Source of the DNA: Phragmitibacter sp965284365 | GTDB lineage: Bacteria > Verrucomicrobiota > Verrucomicrobiia > Verrucomicrobiales > Verrucomicrobiaceae | Direction of reading: 5' to 3' | Assembly: GCA_965284365.1 (NCBI GenBank) | Contig: OZ260079.1 | Location: 5,208,001 to 5,272,000 of the forward strand | Length of the DNA stretch: 64,000 nucleotides | Part shown: positions 54,113 through 62,392 of the stretch, piece by piece | How positions within the stretch are numbered: position 1 is the first letter of the stretch | How the letters are laid out: every line of letters starts with the position of its first letter | The notes under the pieces: generated by a model | What the model saw: only the letters and a program-made list of their open reading frames with translations | Told to the model about the DNA's origin: nothing | Databases searched by the model: none | Program-made: the position numbers and the translations under genes

Positions 54113-55000
54113 TTAGGCGGGTTTTCTAGCAGCCGCCATCAGCTTCTCCCACAGAGCCTTTTGCTCACCCAGCGCGGCGACTTTGTCCTCCACTTTGCGG
54201 TTGGCTTCACAGAGCACCCAGCCATCGTAATCCACGCGCACCAGTTCCCTGGCGAGAACATCATAGGGATATTTGCCAGAGTCGATCTCTTTGATGTGCA
54301 CCGTCTTGCCGAGGTAGTTTTCGACCAAGGCGAAACTCTTTTCGATTCCGCCATCCACTATGTCCTGAACATTCGAGTTCCAACAAACGCGGACATTGTC
54401 GGCTGCGGCGGCTTCCATGATGGTGCGGATGTCCTGAAGATTGGTTACGGCGCCGTGAACTTCCAGACGGATTTCCTGACCAAAACCGATGGCGAAATCA
54501 CCCAGCTCGGCGAGACACTTGGCGATCTGCGCGAGCGTCTTTTCCTTGGGAACCCCTTCTTTCTCATGAAGATCATTGGGCTTCACTTTCACGCCACTGC
54601 CGCCGATGTCATGGCTGAGTTTGATGTACTGTTTGGCGAGATCCATGTTCGTGAGAAGCTTGGCTTCATCCGGTGAATCGAACTGGGCATTTGTCCCCAT
54701 GCCAATAACTTCGATACCGCCGTCCGTGAACTGAGCGGCAATGGTGGCGCGCTGTTCGGGACTAAGGGCCGGAGATACCTTGTGGGCGTGATCCACGCGC
54801 AGTTCCACTCCGGCGATGTCCAGCTTCTTCAGATTCGCAATGAGCGTGGGGACATCCCACTCGGCGCCCCACATGTAAGTGCAGAGACCGAAGACAATAT
54901 TTTCCCCTTCCGGGCGAGGCACCTGGGCCAGGGCCTGAGTTCCCACCAACCCCATGGCGGCAGTGACAGATTGCTGGAGAAAGTGGCGGCGGCTACTCAT
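54113..55000 (-). CDS. Tat-exported sugar phosphate isomerase/epimerase-like protein
   Basis: A 295-residue TIM-barrel protein of the xylose isomerase-like (AP endonuclease 2) superfamily. A twin-arginine leader (SSRRHFLQQSVTAAMGLVGT) implies folded export. The barrel has FGLCTYMWGAEWDVPTLIAN, IAGVELRVDHAHKVSPALSP and metal-site-like Glu/His/Asp in EIRLEVHGAVTNLQ, VRVCWNSNVQDIVDGG and VHIKEIDSGKYPYD. The same type occurs next to oxidoreductases for sugar degradation in PVC bacteria. Its substrate is not known. It heads a two-gene unit with the lipoprotein gene. Confidence 0.82.
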   Translation of the reverse strand: MSSRRHFLQQSVTAAMGLVGTQALAQVPRPEGENIVFGLCTYMWGAEWDVPTLIANLKKLDIAGVELRVDHAHKVSPALSPEQRATIAAQFTDGGIEVIGMGTNAQFDSPDEAKLLTNMDLAKQYIKLSHDIGGSGVKVKPNDLHEKEGVPKEKTLAQIAKCLAELGDFAIGFGQEIRLEVHGAVTNLQDIRTIMEAAAADNVRVCWNSNVQDIVDGGIEKSFALVENYLGKTVHIKEIDSGKYPYDVLARELVRVDYDGWVLCEANRKVEDKVAALGEQKALWEKLMAAARKPA

Positions 55001-55039
55001 GCCGCATGCTGGCAGAGAGGCAGGAAAGTGTCAATCCAC

Positions 55040-56044
55040 CTAAAAGCGGGCCAAGGGGGTATCGCTCCGGATTTGGCTCTGACTCTGACTCTGGTTTTGA
55101 ATGCTATCCGCACCGGAGGGCGGTGCCGTCGTCGCCGAAGCCGGATCCAGAGGCTCCGAGCTTCGCGGCTTTAGAGGTGTGACATCCACCGCCACCTCCA
55201 ATTCATGATCTCCCTGGCCATAAACCACGCCTTGCAGAGGGCTGACGTCAAAGAAGTCGCGGCCATGCGCGATCGTGATGTGGCGCGGGCCGGGGATACA
55301 ATCGTTCGTAGGATCCAGGTCAACCCATCCATCCTTCAGGCCGCACCAGATACTAAGCCAGGCATGAGAGGCATCTGCCCCGACCAGCTTCGCTTTGCCG
55401 GGAGGTGGAAGGGTTTCCAGGTAGCCGCTGACATACCGTGCTGGCAGGCCGATGGATCGGAGGCAGGCAATGAGGATGTGGGCAAAGTCCTGACACACGC
55501 CACGGCGCTTTTCGAAAGCTTCTTCCACAGGCGTGGCGACATCAGTAGCAGCGGAGTCAAACTTCCATTCGCGATTGATGCGGTGATTCAGATCCAATGC
55601 CGCTTCGAGGATGGGACGGCCTGGCCGGAAGGCGAGCAAGGCGTAGGTGGCAAAGATGGCACCGGGATGGATGTGATAGGAGGGAAAACTAAACTCGCCC
55701 GCAAGCGAGTCCTCCGTGAGGGCATCGGTGCGGGATGCATCGCGTATCGTTTCCCAAGGCGGGGTGCCGCTGGCGACTGGTGGCGGCACTGTGCGCATCT
55801 CGACTTTGCTCCTCGCGATGACAGAGAGCCCCTTATGGGCACCTCGCATGGCAAAAAAAATGGCTGAATTACCAAAGTAATCCTCGTGTACGCTGCGGGA
55901 GGAAGGAGCAGGATCAATGGTCACTTCATGCTCCAGACACACCTGCGTCCGCGACTGACGCGGTGAGAGATGCCCCAAATGATGGGAAATCGAAACCGGT
56001 TTGTCGTAGGAGTAGATGGTGCGGTGGCTGACTTCGTAGACCAT
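55040..56044 (-). CDS. Transglutaminase-like protein
   Basis: A 334-residue protein. The N-terminal beta domain of bacterial transglutaminases starts at VYEVSHRTIYSYDKPVSISH. The papain-like catalytic triad is seen: Cys in EKRRGVCQDFAHILIACLRS, His in GADASHAWLSIWC, Asp in WVDLDPTNDC. Such proteins are peptidases or transamidases, usually found with circularly-permuted ATP-grasp and alpha-E genes, which are absent here. The C-terminal 45 residues form a Ser/Pro/Gln tail (QNQSQSQSQ). ATG 56044 is chosen; the frame is open to 56083. Confidence 0.85.
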   Translation of the reverse strand: MVYEVSHRTIYSYDKPVSISHHLGHLSPRQSRTQVCLEHEVTIDPAPSSRSVHEDYFGNSAIFFAMRGAHKGLSVIARSKVEMRTVPPPVASGTPPWETIRDASRTDALTEDSLAGEFSFPSYHIHPGAIFATYALLAFRPGRPILEAALDLNHRINREWKFDSAATDVATPVEEAFEKRRGVCQDFAHILIACLRSIGLPARYVSGYLETLPPPGKAKLVGADASHAWLSIWCGLKDGWVDLDPTNDCIPGPRHITIAHGRDFFDVSPLQGVVYGQGDHELEVAVDVTPLKPRSSEPLDPASATTAPPSGADSIQNQSQSQSQIRSDTPLARF

Positions 56045-56144
56045 GGGTGCTGCCTTGAGGCGATCCAATAGACAGGAGCACAATCCGGGCTACACCGCTA
56101 TGGGCAAATGCAGATGTCTTATTCCTGAGCTGGCACATTATGGA

Positions 56145-56993
56145 TTAATGCTCTGTCCCGATTGCAGCGGCACCTTCTTTGTCGTTGATAGCCTGTAGCT
56201 TGCCGCTGTTTCGCTTGGCACGGCGTTCTGCCGCAGCGGCAGCGTATTTTTTCGCCTGCTGACGGGCGGCGTCGGGAGATGGCTGATTCGCGGTCGTGGC
56301 TTTGACGTCAGGCTCTGGGCCAGCTTCAGGCCCTGCGGGGACGATCTCCGTGTCCAGGGATAGTTGCGGCTCCGCGGCTTTGGATTTTTGTGCATTCAGA
56401 GCGGCACGAGCAGCATCACGTTCACGCTGAGCCTGGCCGAAGGCTGAAGTGGCAGCCGCAAGCGATCGACGCAACTGAGCTACCTCTGCTTGTAGGTCGG
56501 TTAGCGTCGGATCATCGGAACTCGATTCCTGACGCATGCGGGCCAGCTCTTCACGTGCCTTGGACAATTGGGATTCAAGCTCAAAGCGCTTCAACTGAGC
56601 GCTCTTGCCGCCGTCACGAGCCTGCTCCAATGCCAGGGTCAGGGAGTCGTCCAGTCTGGCATTTCTGGACTGGAGCACACGAACTTCCGCCTGTGCATCC
56701 CGCAACGCCGTTCGCAGCACTTCGGTATCGTCTACCGGAGGCGGAGCAGCAGGCACTTCATTGAGTGAAGCGCGCAAGGTCTCGGCTTCAGCCTCAAGAG
56801 TGCTTTCTCTATCTTTGGCAGCGGCAAGTCTTTTCTCCAGTTCGGTCAGTCGGACCTTCAATCCTGCTTCTTCGAATGATCTCCGCTGGCTTTTGCGCGA
56901 ACACATTTTCCACCCAAGAATCGTGAAGAAAATAGCCGTGATGCCGATAACGGGCAATGCGTTCAGAAGATACCAGACATTGCCTTCAACCAT
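56145..56993 (-). CDS. Membrane-anchored coiled-coil protein, 282 aa
   Basis: An N-terminal membrane helix (WYLLNALPVIGITAIFFTIL) is followed by a long heptad-like helical region about 45-200 (LKVRLTELEKRLAAAKDRES, then QLKRFELESQLSKAREELAR), and a basic Ala-rich end (AARQQAKKYAAAAAERRAKR). No enzymatic domain. The gene is immediately downstream of the OmpA-BON gene (57030) on the same strand, so both may act in the envelope. TTG 57029 is in frame right after the upstream stop; ATG 56993 is used. Confidence 0.72.
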   Translation of the reverse strand: MVEGNVWYLLNALPVIGITAIFFTILGWKMCSRKSQRRSFEEAGLKVRLTELEKRLAAAKDRESTLEAEAETLRASLNEVPAAPPPVDDTEVLRTALRDAQAEVRVLQSRNARLDDSLTLALEQARDGGKSAQLKRFELESQLSKAREELARMRQESSSDDPTLTDLQAEVAQLRRSLAAATSAFGQAQRERDAARAALNAQKSKAAEPQLSLDTEIVPAGPEAGPEPDVKATTANQPSPDAARQQAKKYAAAAAERRAKRNSGKLQAINDKEGAAAIGTEH

Positions 56994-57029
56994 ACACAGC
57001 AGAATAGTTAACAGAGTGGACCGGCGCAA

Positions 57030-58841
57030 CTAAGGCAACGCGAGAGTGCCATGCTTCAGCGGCTTATCCAATAGCACATCGACACGTCGATTCAATGCCT
57101 TCCCAGCCTCGGTGCTGTTGTCCGCGATGGGTTCGCCCGGACCTGCTCCTCGCACCGTGTAATACATGGGCGGAATGCCATAGGCCTCAAGGTAGGCGGC
57201 GAAAGTGGCAGCTCGATCCCGGCTCAGCTTTTGATTGGACTCCACGCTGCCTTTATCGTCGGTATGTCCGACGATGGAGAAGCGGGCACTGGGATTTGTC
57301 TTTAGAATCTCACGAATCTGGCGCAGGGCCCGCGGCCGGTCTTTGGACTCTTCCGATCCGCTTTGATAATAAATGTCGTGAATGACGGCATTGCGACACT
57401 TCCTTCCCAGCCGGGCCACCACTACTGTTTGACCAAACGGCTCCAATTGGGGCAATGACTCCATCGTGGGTTTGATATCCGAAACGCCGCGCGCCATGGA
57501 TGTCACGACGGTCTTATCCAAGATTTGTAACTTCGGATATGCTGCAGCAACTCCCGCCATCACAGACGTTTTTGTAGTGTCGTTCGGCAACTCCCCGGCC
57601 ACGACAATCCTCTCACCATCTGCCAGAATGCTAATAAAGGCATCTTCTTGTTTGAGTCGGCCATCCGCATAATCGTCCATGCGGAATCCGGCGATGGAAC
57701 GGCTGAGGCGGTCGTCGCCATAAGCAAGCTGTGGGAAGTCATGAATCGCTTCGGGATTGTAGCTCGTCTTGCGGTAAAATTTGGGATCGCTGCCCAAGCA
57801 TTCGAGACCCATGCCCTCCTTCTGCGTGACCGGTGTGAGACTGAGCTTTGGCTTTGAATCGAAAGGGGCCTCGAAGGTCGCATCTACCGCCAGGCGAGTG
57901 GCGTCCACCTTCAAGTCAGGAAATAAGGCCTTCGCCTTATCGACCGCACTTATGTAAACCTGAAGGGAGGGCACCATGCCGAATAACTGCACGCTGCTTC
58001 CGCCAGTCAGCATCCAGCCAAGCCAGGCTTTTTTCTGCGGGAGTGCAGGAAGCAGCACTGATTCAGTGATTGGCAAACCTGTGGAAGGCGCCAGTCCTTC
58101 ATACGTTTGGGGCCGGCTGCGTTTCCAATCGTCATAGCTCGCCCAGAGGCGGTTGGCGTATACTGGCCGCGGGAACACAGAGCCCAGCATAGTCTGCAAG
58201 TCCGGCAAGTCCCCTTCCCCGTTCCATACTGCGGGCACCCCGTGGGATCGAGCTGCGACGATAAGGATGTTTGCGGTCTGTTTTGGCAGCAAACGCAATG
58301 AAGCCTTCCAATCCTGCCCGGGCAGCACCGAAGTTGACGTTTCGATATGATCGATCGACTCCACATCCGGATAAGCTTCCCCCACCAAACGGAGGACTAG
58401 GGCTTTCTCTGCAGCATCTGCGACCACCCCATGCACATGGCAGATGTCTGGCAAGAGGGTCACCCCGATGGCGGGCTCCATACTTGCCAAAGATATTTCA
58501 GGGGCAGGACGCGCCAGTGACCGATCCAAGGTGAGACGGTCATGTACTGCCGTAACGGGATTCAGCTCCTTCCCAAAAAAGGCGGGTAAACGTACCTGCT
58601 TTCTGATAAGGGCAATGACCTGCTGCCGATCCTCATCTGTGGCCACGCGGCCTTCAAGGGTAGCTTCCTGGCCAGAGTAGCGCACCTTCACGTGTGCATA
58701 AACACCCTGGGCATTTGCTTTTGCCAGCACGCCCTGTGTCGCCCGAGACAAGGCCACCTCCGTCTGCCGCAATGACGGCAGAACTGCTGCCAGCCAAATG
58801 GCCAGCACTCCGCATAATCCAATGAAAGACAGGGAATTCAT
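57030..58841 (-). CDS. OmpA-family protein with BON-like repeats
   Basis: A 603-residue membrane-anchored protein. N-terminal helix SFIGLCGVLAIWLAAVLPSL is followed by repeated BON-like alpha/beta units (about 40-110, VYAHVKVRYSGQEATLEGRV with EDRQQVIALIRKQVRLPAFF, and a later unit AYPDVESIDHIETSTSVLP). The C-terminal OmpA/peptidoglycan-binding domain (about 480-595) has ARFSIVGHTDDKGSVESNQK, then LSRDRAATFAAYLEAYGIPP and NRRVDVLL. This suggests a cell-wall-linked envelope protein. ATG 58841 is used over the distal frame to 58946. It is followed by the coiled-coil gene. Confidence 0.83.
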   Translation of the reverse strand: MNSLSFIGLCGVLAIWLAAVLPSLRQTEVALSRATQGVLAKANAQGVYAHVKVRYSGQEATLEGRVATDEDRQQVIALIRKQVRLPAFFGKELNPVTAVHDRLTLDRSLARPAPEISLASMEPAIGVTLLPDICHVHGVVADAAEKALVLRLVGEAYPDVESIDHIETSTSVLPGQDWKASLRLLPKQTANILIVAARSHGVPAVWNGEGDLPDLQTMLGSVFPRPVYANRLWASYDDWKRSRPQTYEGLAPSTGLPITESVLLPALPQKKAWLGWMLTGGSSVQLFGMVPSLQVYISAVDKAKALFPDLKVDATRLAVDATFEAPFDSKPKLSLTPVTQKEGMGLECLGSDPKFYRKTSYNPEAIHDFPQLAYGDDRLSRSIAGFRMDDYADGRLKQEDAFISILADGERIVVAGELPNDTTKTSVMAGVAAAYPKLQILDKTVVTSMARGVSDIKPTMESLPQLEPFGQTVVVARLGRKCRNAVIHDIYYQSGSEESKDRPRALRQIREILKTNPSARFSIVGHTDDKGSVESNQKLSRDRAATFAAYLEAYGIPPMYYTVRGAGPGEPIADNSTEAGKALNRRVDVLLDKPLKHGTLALP

Positions 58842-59054
58842 GGATATGGACGTAAAACCCCCGCGAGTTCCATGCCAGGAGCCAGCTCCAGCGCAGGAAA
58901 CATCGCGTGACGAAACCAAAGGGAGCTTAAATTCTTGCTCCGGCAAGGCTTAAATTTAGCCCGCGGCATAAGCGCGATGAGGTGACAGCTCCACATGAGA
59001 GATTCATGTCAGACGGTAGAGCAGCGTGACCCTGTGCGATAAGAACTAACGTCT

Positions 59055-59093
59055 CATAAAAAAGCGGAGATGGCTCTGTGGCCATCTCCGCTT
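59055..59093 (-). terminator. Rho-independent terminator of thrS
   Basis: A perfect 13-bp stem AAGCGGAGATGGC/GCCATCTCCGCTT (59062-59074 and 59081-59093) with a 6-base loop. On the minus strand it is followed by TTTTTT. It lies 26 bases after the thrS stop and is the clearest terminator in the window. Confidence 0.88.
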
Positions 59094-59118
59094 AAAATGA
59101 TTGAATGGGAAAACGACC

Positions 59119-61077
59119 TTAGAGGGACCGTGAAGCCACTTCCTCGACAAGGCCCGTGACGAATTCATCGATCGGTTTCACTCCCAGATCACCCTTCTTC
59201 GCGTGACGAACGGAGACGCTTTGAGCGGCAGCTTCCTTTTCACCGAGCACCAACATGTAGGGAATTTTGTCGAGTTGGGCATTGCGGATCTTGGCGCCAA
59301 TCTTGTCGGAGCTTTGATCGAGCTCGGCACGCATGCCTGCATTGAGGAGCTTGTTCAGCACCTCTTGCGCGAATGCATCCGCCTTTTCCGAGACGGTTAG
59401 GACACGCACCTGTTCAGGCGCGAGCCACGCAGGGAAGTGCCCGGCAAAGTGCTCGATGAGCACGCCGGTGAAGCGTTCCATGCTGCCGAAGGGCGCGCGA
59501 TGGATCATGACGGGACGGTGGCTCTTGTTGTCCGCTCCGGTATAGCTGAGGTCAAAACGCACAGGGAGCACGTAGTCGACCTGGACGGTGCCGAGCTGCC
59601 ATTCTCGGCCAATGACATCCTTCACTACGAAGTCGATCTTCGGTCCATAGAAGGCTGCCTCACCGGGCTCCTCCGTGAAGGGCACACCCAGACTCGCAGC
59701 GGCTTCACGGCAGGCCGCTTCGGCTTTGTCCCACTGTTCGGGATTGCCAGTGAACTTGCTGCCGTCAGGATCACGCAGCCCCACGCGCACGCGGTAGTCC
59801 TGCATGCCAAGAGTGTTTAGCACAATCTTCACCAGGCTGAGACAACCGAGGACCTCAGTGGCCACTTGGTCTTCCGTGCAAAAGAGGTGGGCATCATCCT
59901 GGGTGAAACCGCGCACGCGAGTGAGGCCGTTAAGTTCACCACTTTGTTCCCATCGGTAAACTGTGCCGAACTCGGCCAGGCGCACGGGAAGATCGCGATA
60001 ACTGCGTGGCTGGCTGTCGAAAATCTTGATGTGATGCGGGCAGTTCATCGGCTTCAGGAGGAAGCCATTCAATAGCTGCTCCTCAGGAAGCACACGATCT
60101 TCAGTGATGACTTCCTTGCCCGTACGCTCGTTGATTTGGTGACGAAGCTTTGAAGACACGCCGCCAAGTCGCGCCATCATCTCACCGCAACCGCAGCCTT
60201 CCTTCACGATCTTCGCGAGATCGTCGTTCTCAATTACCGGCGCGAACTGGCTTTCCTTGTAGTAAGGGAAGTGACCGCTGGTTTTATAAAGCGTGGTCTT
60301 GCCAATGTGGGGCGTAAAGACTTGCTTGTAGCCCTGCTTGCGAAGTTCTTCGCTGATGAAGTTTTGCAACTCCTGACGCAGGATGGCGCCATTGGGTGTC
60401 CAAAGGATGAGACCCTGACCCACATCTTCATCGATGTGGAAAAGCTTTAGCTCCTTGCCTAGCTTGCGGTGGTCACGTTTCTTGGCTTCTTCGAGTTGCT
60501 CCAGGTGTTTCGCCAGTTCCTCCGATGAGGCAAAGGCGGTGCCATAAAGACGCTGGAGCTGCGGCTTCGTCTCATCGCCCATGTAGTAGGCGCTTGCGAT
60601 GGACATGAGTTTGGCGTTCTTGCACTTCGACGTGTAGTTCACGTGCGGACCGGCGCAGAGGTCGATGAAATCGCCGTTCTGGTAGCAGGAAATTTCTTCG
60701 CCCTCAGGAATCTTGGCGATGAGATCCAACTTGAACTGGCTGGGATTGCCCGGGCGCTCGGAGAGACCACCGAGACGGCCACTCTCCGCCATGGCCTGAG
60801 CTTCTTCACGGCTGATGACCTTCCTCTCGAACTTCTGGTTGTCCTTGGCGATCTTTTTCATCTCCGCTTCGATCTTTTCGAAGTCATCCGGCGTGATGCG
60901 GTGCTTCATGTCGAAGTCGTAATAGAATCCATTGTCCACGGGCGGACCATAGGCGAACTGTGCGTCCGGCCAGATGCGCAGAATAGCGGTAGCCATGATG
61001 TGAGCGCAGGAGTGGCGCAGGCGCTCGATGTCGGACATCTGGGCGCGTTCTTCGAGAGTCTTACGTTCGCTGGACAT
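59119..61077 (-). CDS. thrS: Threonyl-tRNA synthetase, no TGS domain
   Basis: A 652-residue class II synthetase. The usual N-terminal TGS domain (about 60 residues) is missing: the protein goes almost directly into the editing domain with RLRHSCAHIMATAIL and, further on, LCAGPHV. The catalytic domain has the PMNCPHHIKIF motif 2 area, RWEQSGELNGLTRVRGFTQD and the late HRAPFGSMERFTGVLIEHFA. Between motif 1 and motif 2 there is an insertion with CGCGEMMARLGGVSSKLRHQ that is not in E. coli ThrRS. The anticodon-binding domain is at the end. A hairpin stands 14 bases before the start (61091-61140). Confidence 0.93.
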   Translation of the reverse strand: MSSERKTLEERAQMSDIERLRHSCAHIMATAILRIWPDAQFAYGPPVDNGFYYDFDMKHRITPDDFEKIEAEMKKIAKDNQKFERKVISREEAQAMAESGRLGGLSERPGNPSQFKLDLIAKIPEGEEISCYQNGDFIDLCAGPHVNYTSKCKNAKLMSIASAYYMGDETKPQLQRLYGTAFASSEELAKHLEQLEEAKKRDHRKLGKELKLFHIDEDVGQGLILWTPNGAILRQELQNFISEELRKQGYKQVFTPHIGKTTLYKTSGHFPYYKESQFAPVIENDDLAKIVKEGCGCGEMMARLGGVSSKLRHQINERTGKEVITEDRVLPEEQLLNGFLLKPMNCPHHIKIFDSQPRSYRDLPVRLAEFGTVYRWEQSGELNGLTRVRGFTQDDAHLFCTEDQVATEVLGCLSLVKIVLNTLGMQDYRVRVGLRDPDGSKFTGNPEQWDKAEAACREAAASLGVPFTEEPGEAAFYGPKIDFVVKDVIGREWQLGTVQVDYVLPVRFDLSYTGADNKSHRPVMIHRAPFGSMERFTGVLIEHFAGHFPAWLAPEQVRVLTVSEKADAFAQEVLNKLLNAGMRAELDQSSDKIGAKIRNAQLDKIPYMLVLGEKEAAAQSVSVRHAKKGDLGVKPIDEFVTGLVEEVASRSL

Positions 61078-61090
61078 GTGAGGAAAAATA

Positions 61091-61140
61091 TGTGCTCCCC
61101 CTCCCGTCCACGGCTGAGCCAAAGGAAAAGGGGGAGCACA
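61091..61140 (-). terminator. Terminator-like hairpin between the PIN pseudogene and thrS
   Basis: Arms TGTGCTCCCCCT (61091-61102) and AGGGGGAGCACA (61129-61140) are perfectly complementary with a 26-base loop; on the minus strand ATATTTTTCC follows. It is 7 bases beyond the toxin pseudogene stop and 13 bases before the thrS start codon. It could end the toxin-antitoxin transcript, or act as an attenuator in the thrS leader if transcription starts upstream. Confidence 0.6.
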
Positions 61141-61146
61141 AGATGC

Positions 61147-61576
61147 TCACAAAACCGCGCCTGTCAGGCCAAAATGCGGGGCAGCGGCTAAAAGATGGCG
61201 GTCGCTGGAGTAGACGGTGGTACAGCCATGCCTGGCAGCACAGGTGAGATGAAGAGAGTCAGCCGCGCGGAGAAACACCGTTGGAGGCAGGCTCACATAC
61301 CTGGAAGCAGCCAGACTAATGAGGTACGAATCAAGTGGCAGCCAATGCCACAGCCCCAGTTGAAACGTCGTCTAGAAATTGGGCGCTAAGTTCTAGAAAA
61401 TCCGCGTGAGGCGTACTTCCCTCGCGCAGCTTCCTGTGAAATACGGACAGCACTTCCACCTGACCGTGCTGACAGCAATAGCCAGAACCGAACTTCGAGA
61501 TCAAGTCTCTGGCTCGGGGAGAGTCAGGTTCCGAAACGTAGAACTTCGCCAGATAACTGGCATCCAAGTAAATCAT
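61147..61576 (-). pseudogene. VapC-like PIN-domain toxin, frameshifted
   Basis: The first part (MIYLDASYLAKFYVSEPDSP, then EVLSVFHRKL) carries the conserved first Asp and Glu of PIN ribonucleases. After FLDDVSTGA the frame closes as VALAAT, but the next frame continues as WHWLPLDSYLISLAASRYVS and LRAADSLHLTCAARHGCTTV with the later Asp residues and SSDRHLLAAA, ending at 61147. One extra base or a two-base loss at about 61335-61350 breaks an otherwise complete gene. The antitoxin stop overlaps its start codon (ATGA). Confidence 0.8.
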
Positions 61577-61854
61577 CGGCCGTCCCGATCCTCTGACAGA
61601 TGCTCGTCTACGCTTTTACCGCCGTAGGTCTTGTGCATGATCGCTGCATACCCAGGACGCAGTTTGCGTCTAAGAAACGGATTGTCTACGGCTGGGTCGG
61701 TTTTGGAAGTCGACTTCGGTGAGATTTCCGGCACCAACCTTGCAATCACCTGACCGTTTTCCACGATGTGCACTGGCCCGATGTGGTGCACCCACTCGGA
61801 CGTGTGGGCCTGCAACTCCTCGACGGAGATGGTGGTGACGGCCGGAAGGCTCAT
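61573..61854 (-). CDS. Phd/YefM-like antitoxin
   Basis: A 93-residue protein starting SLPAVTTISVEELQAHTSEW, then VHHIGPVHIVENGQVIARLV, the DNA-binding fold of Phd/YefM antitoxins. The C-terminal part (DNPFLRRKLRPGYAAIMHKT onward) is the toxin-binding region, acidic at the end. The stop codon overlaps the toxin start by one base (ATGA). The toxin is frameshifted, so the antitoxin may now be an orphan. The frame is open 15 codons upstream; ATG 61854 is used on family grounds. Confidence 0.8.
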   Translation of the reverse strand: MSLPAVTTISVEELQAHTSEWVHHIGPVHIVENGQVIARLVPEISPKSTSKTDPAVDNPFLRRKLRPGYAAIMHKTYGGKSVDEHLSEDRDGR

Positions 61855-61910
61855 GTCATCACCATGCCACAGGACAAAAGACCCGTCAATGAGCCGCAAA
61901 GCCGTCTACC

Positions 61911-62288
61911 TCACGGCGTCACATCCACCGTCGCGGTCAGCAAACCAAAGTTTTCATCCAGCGTTTCGTTGTCGTCGTTCGGACTGAAGCCAATGGTGCA
62001 GGGCCCTGAGAACTCAAAGGTGTCGGTGTCTTGAAGGAAAGGCAGGCGCTCTTCGCCTTGGCCGCGGTCAAGAGTGATCACGAGGCAACCGCGATTGGCG
62101 CCAGCCACCGGGTAACGAGGATCATCTTCGCTTTTCTCCCCGGGATTGCCGGAGGGACCTGTGGGCATGCTATTGCAGATCCACTCCCCTTCCGCGCGGA
62201 CAACGGCGGTTTCGCCTTCGGCGATCTGGATTTGGCCTTGGGGAATCGGGGTGTTAGCGCGAACTTCTTCCTGGATGGTTCTGGGCAT
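61911..62288 (-). CDS. LecA/PA-IL-like jelly-roll protein, 125 aa
   Basis: A soluble protein without signal peptide. Its plan resembles PA-IL (LecA) lectins: an early strand ETAVVRAEGEWICN, a GPSGNPGEK loop, the middle AGANRGCLVITLDRGQG strand where LecA has CGALVMKIG, and the late segment GFSPNDDNETLDENFGLLTA where LecA has YNDVPGTYGNNSGSF with calcium-binding Asp and Asn. The match is by pattern and order only. If correct, it would bind a sugar through calcium. It lies 57 bases upstream of the antitoxin gene on the same strand. Confidence 0.5.
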   Translation of the reverse strand: MPRTIQEEVRANTPIPQGQIQIAEGETAVVRAEGEWICNSMPTGPSGNPGEKSEDDPRYPVAGANRGCLVITLDRGQGEERLPFLQDTDTFEFSGPCTIGFSPNDDNETLDENFGLLTATVDVTP

Positions 62289-62392
62289 GGTGTGTCAGAT
62301 AGATGGTGAAAAAATCGATGGGCATTCTGACCCACCACTTTCATCGCTGCCAGCGAAAAAATGGTGGCATCTACCTTCGCGTCACAAGTTTT

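Noticed and set aside
60643..61191. Plus-strand frame of 182 codons antisense to thrS
   Set aside because: Shadow of the thrS reading frame; no start signal or family features.
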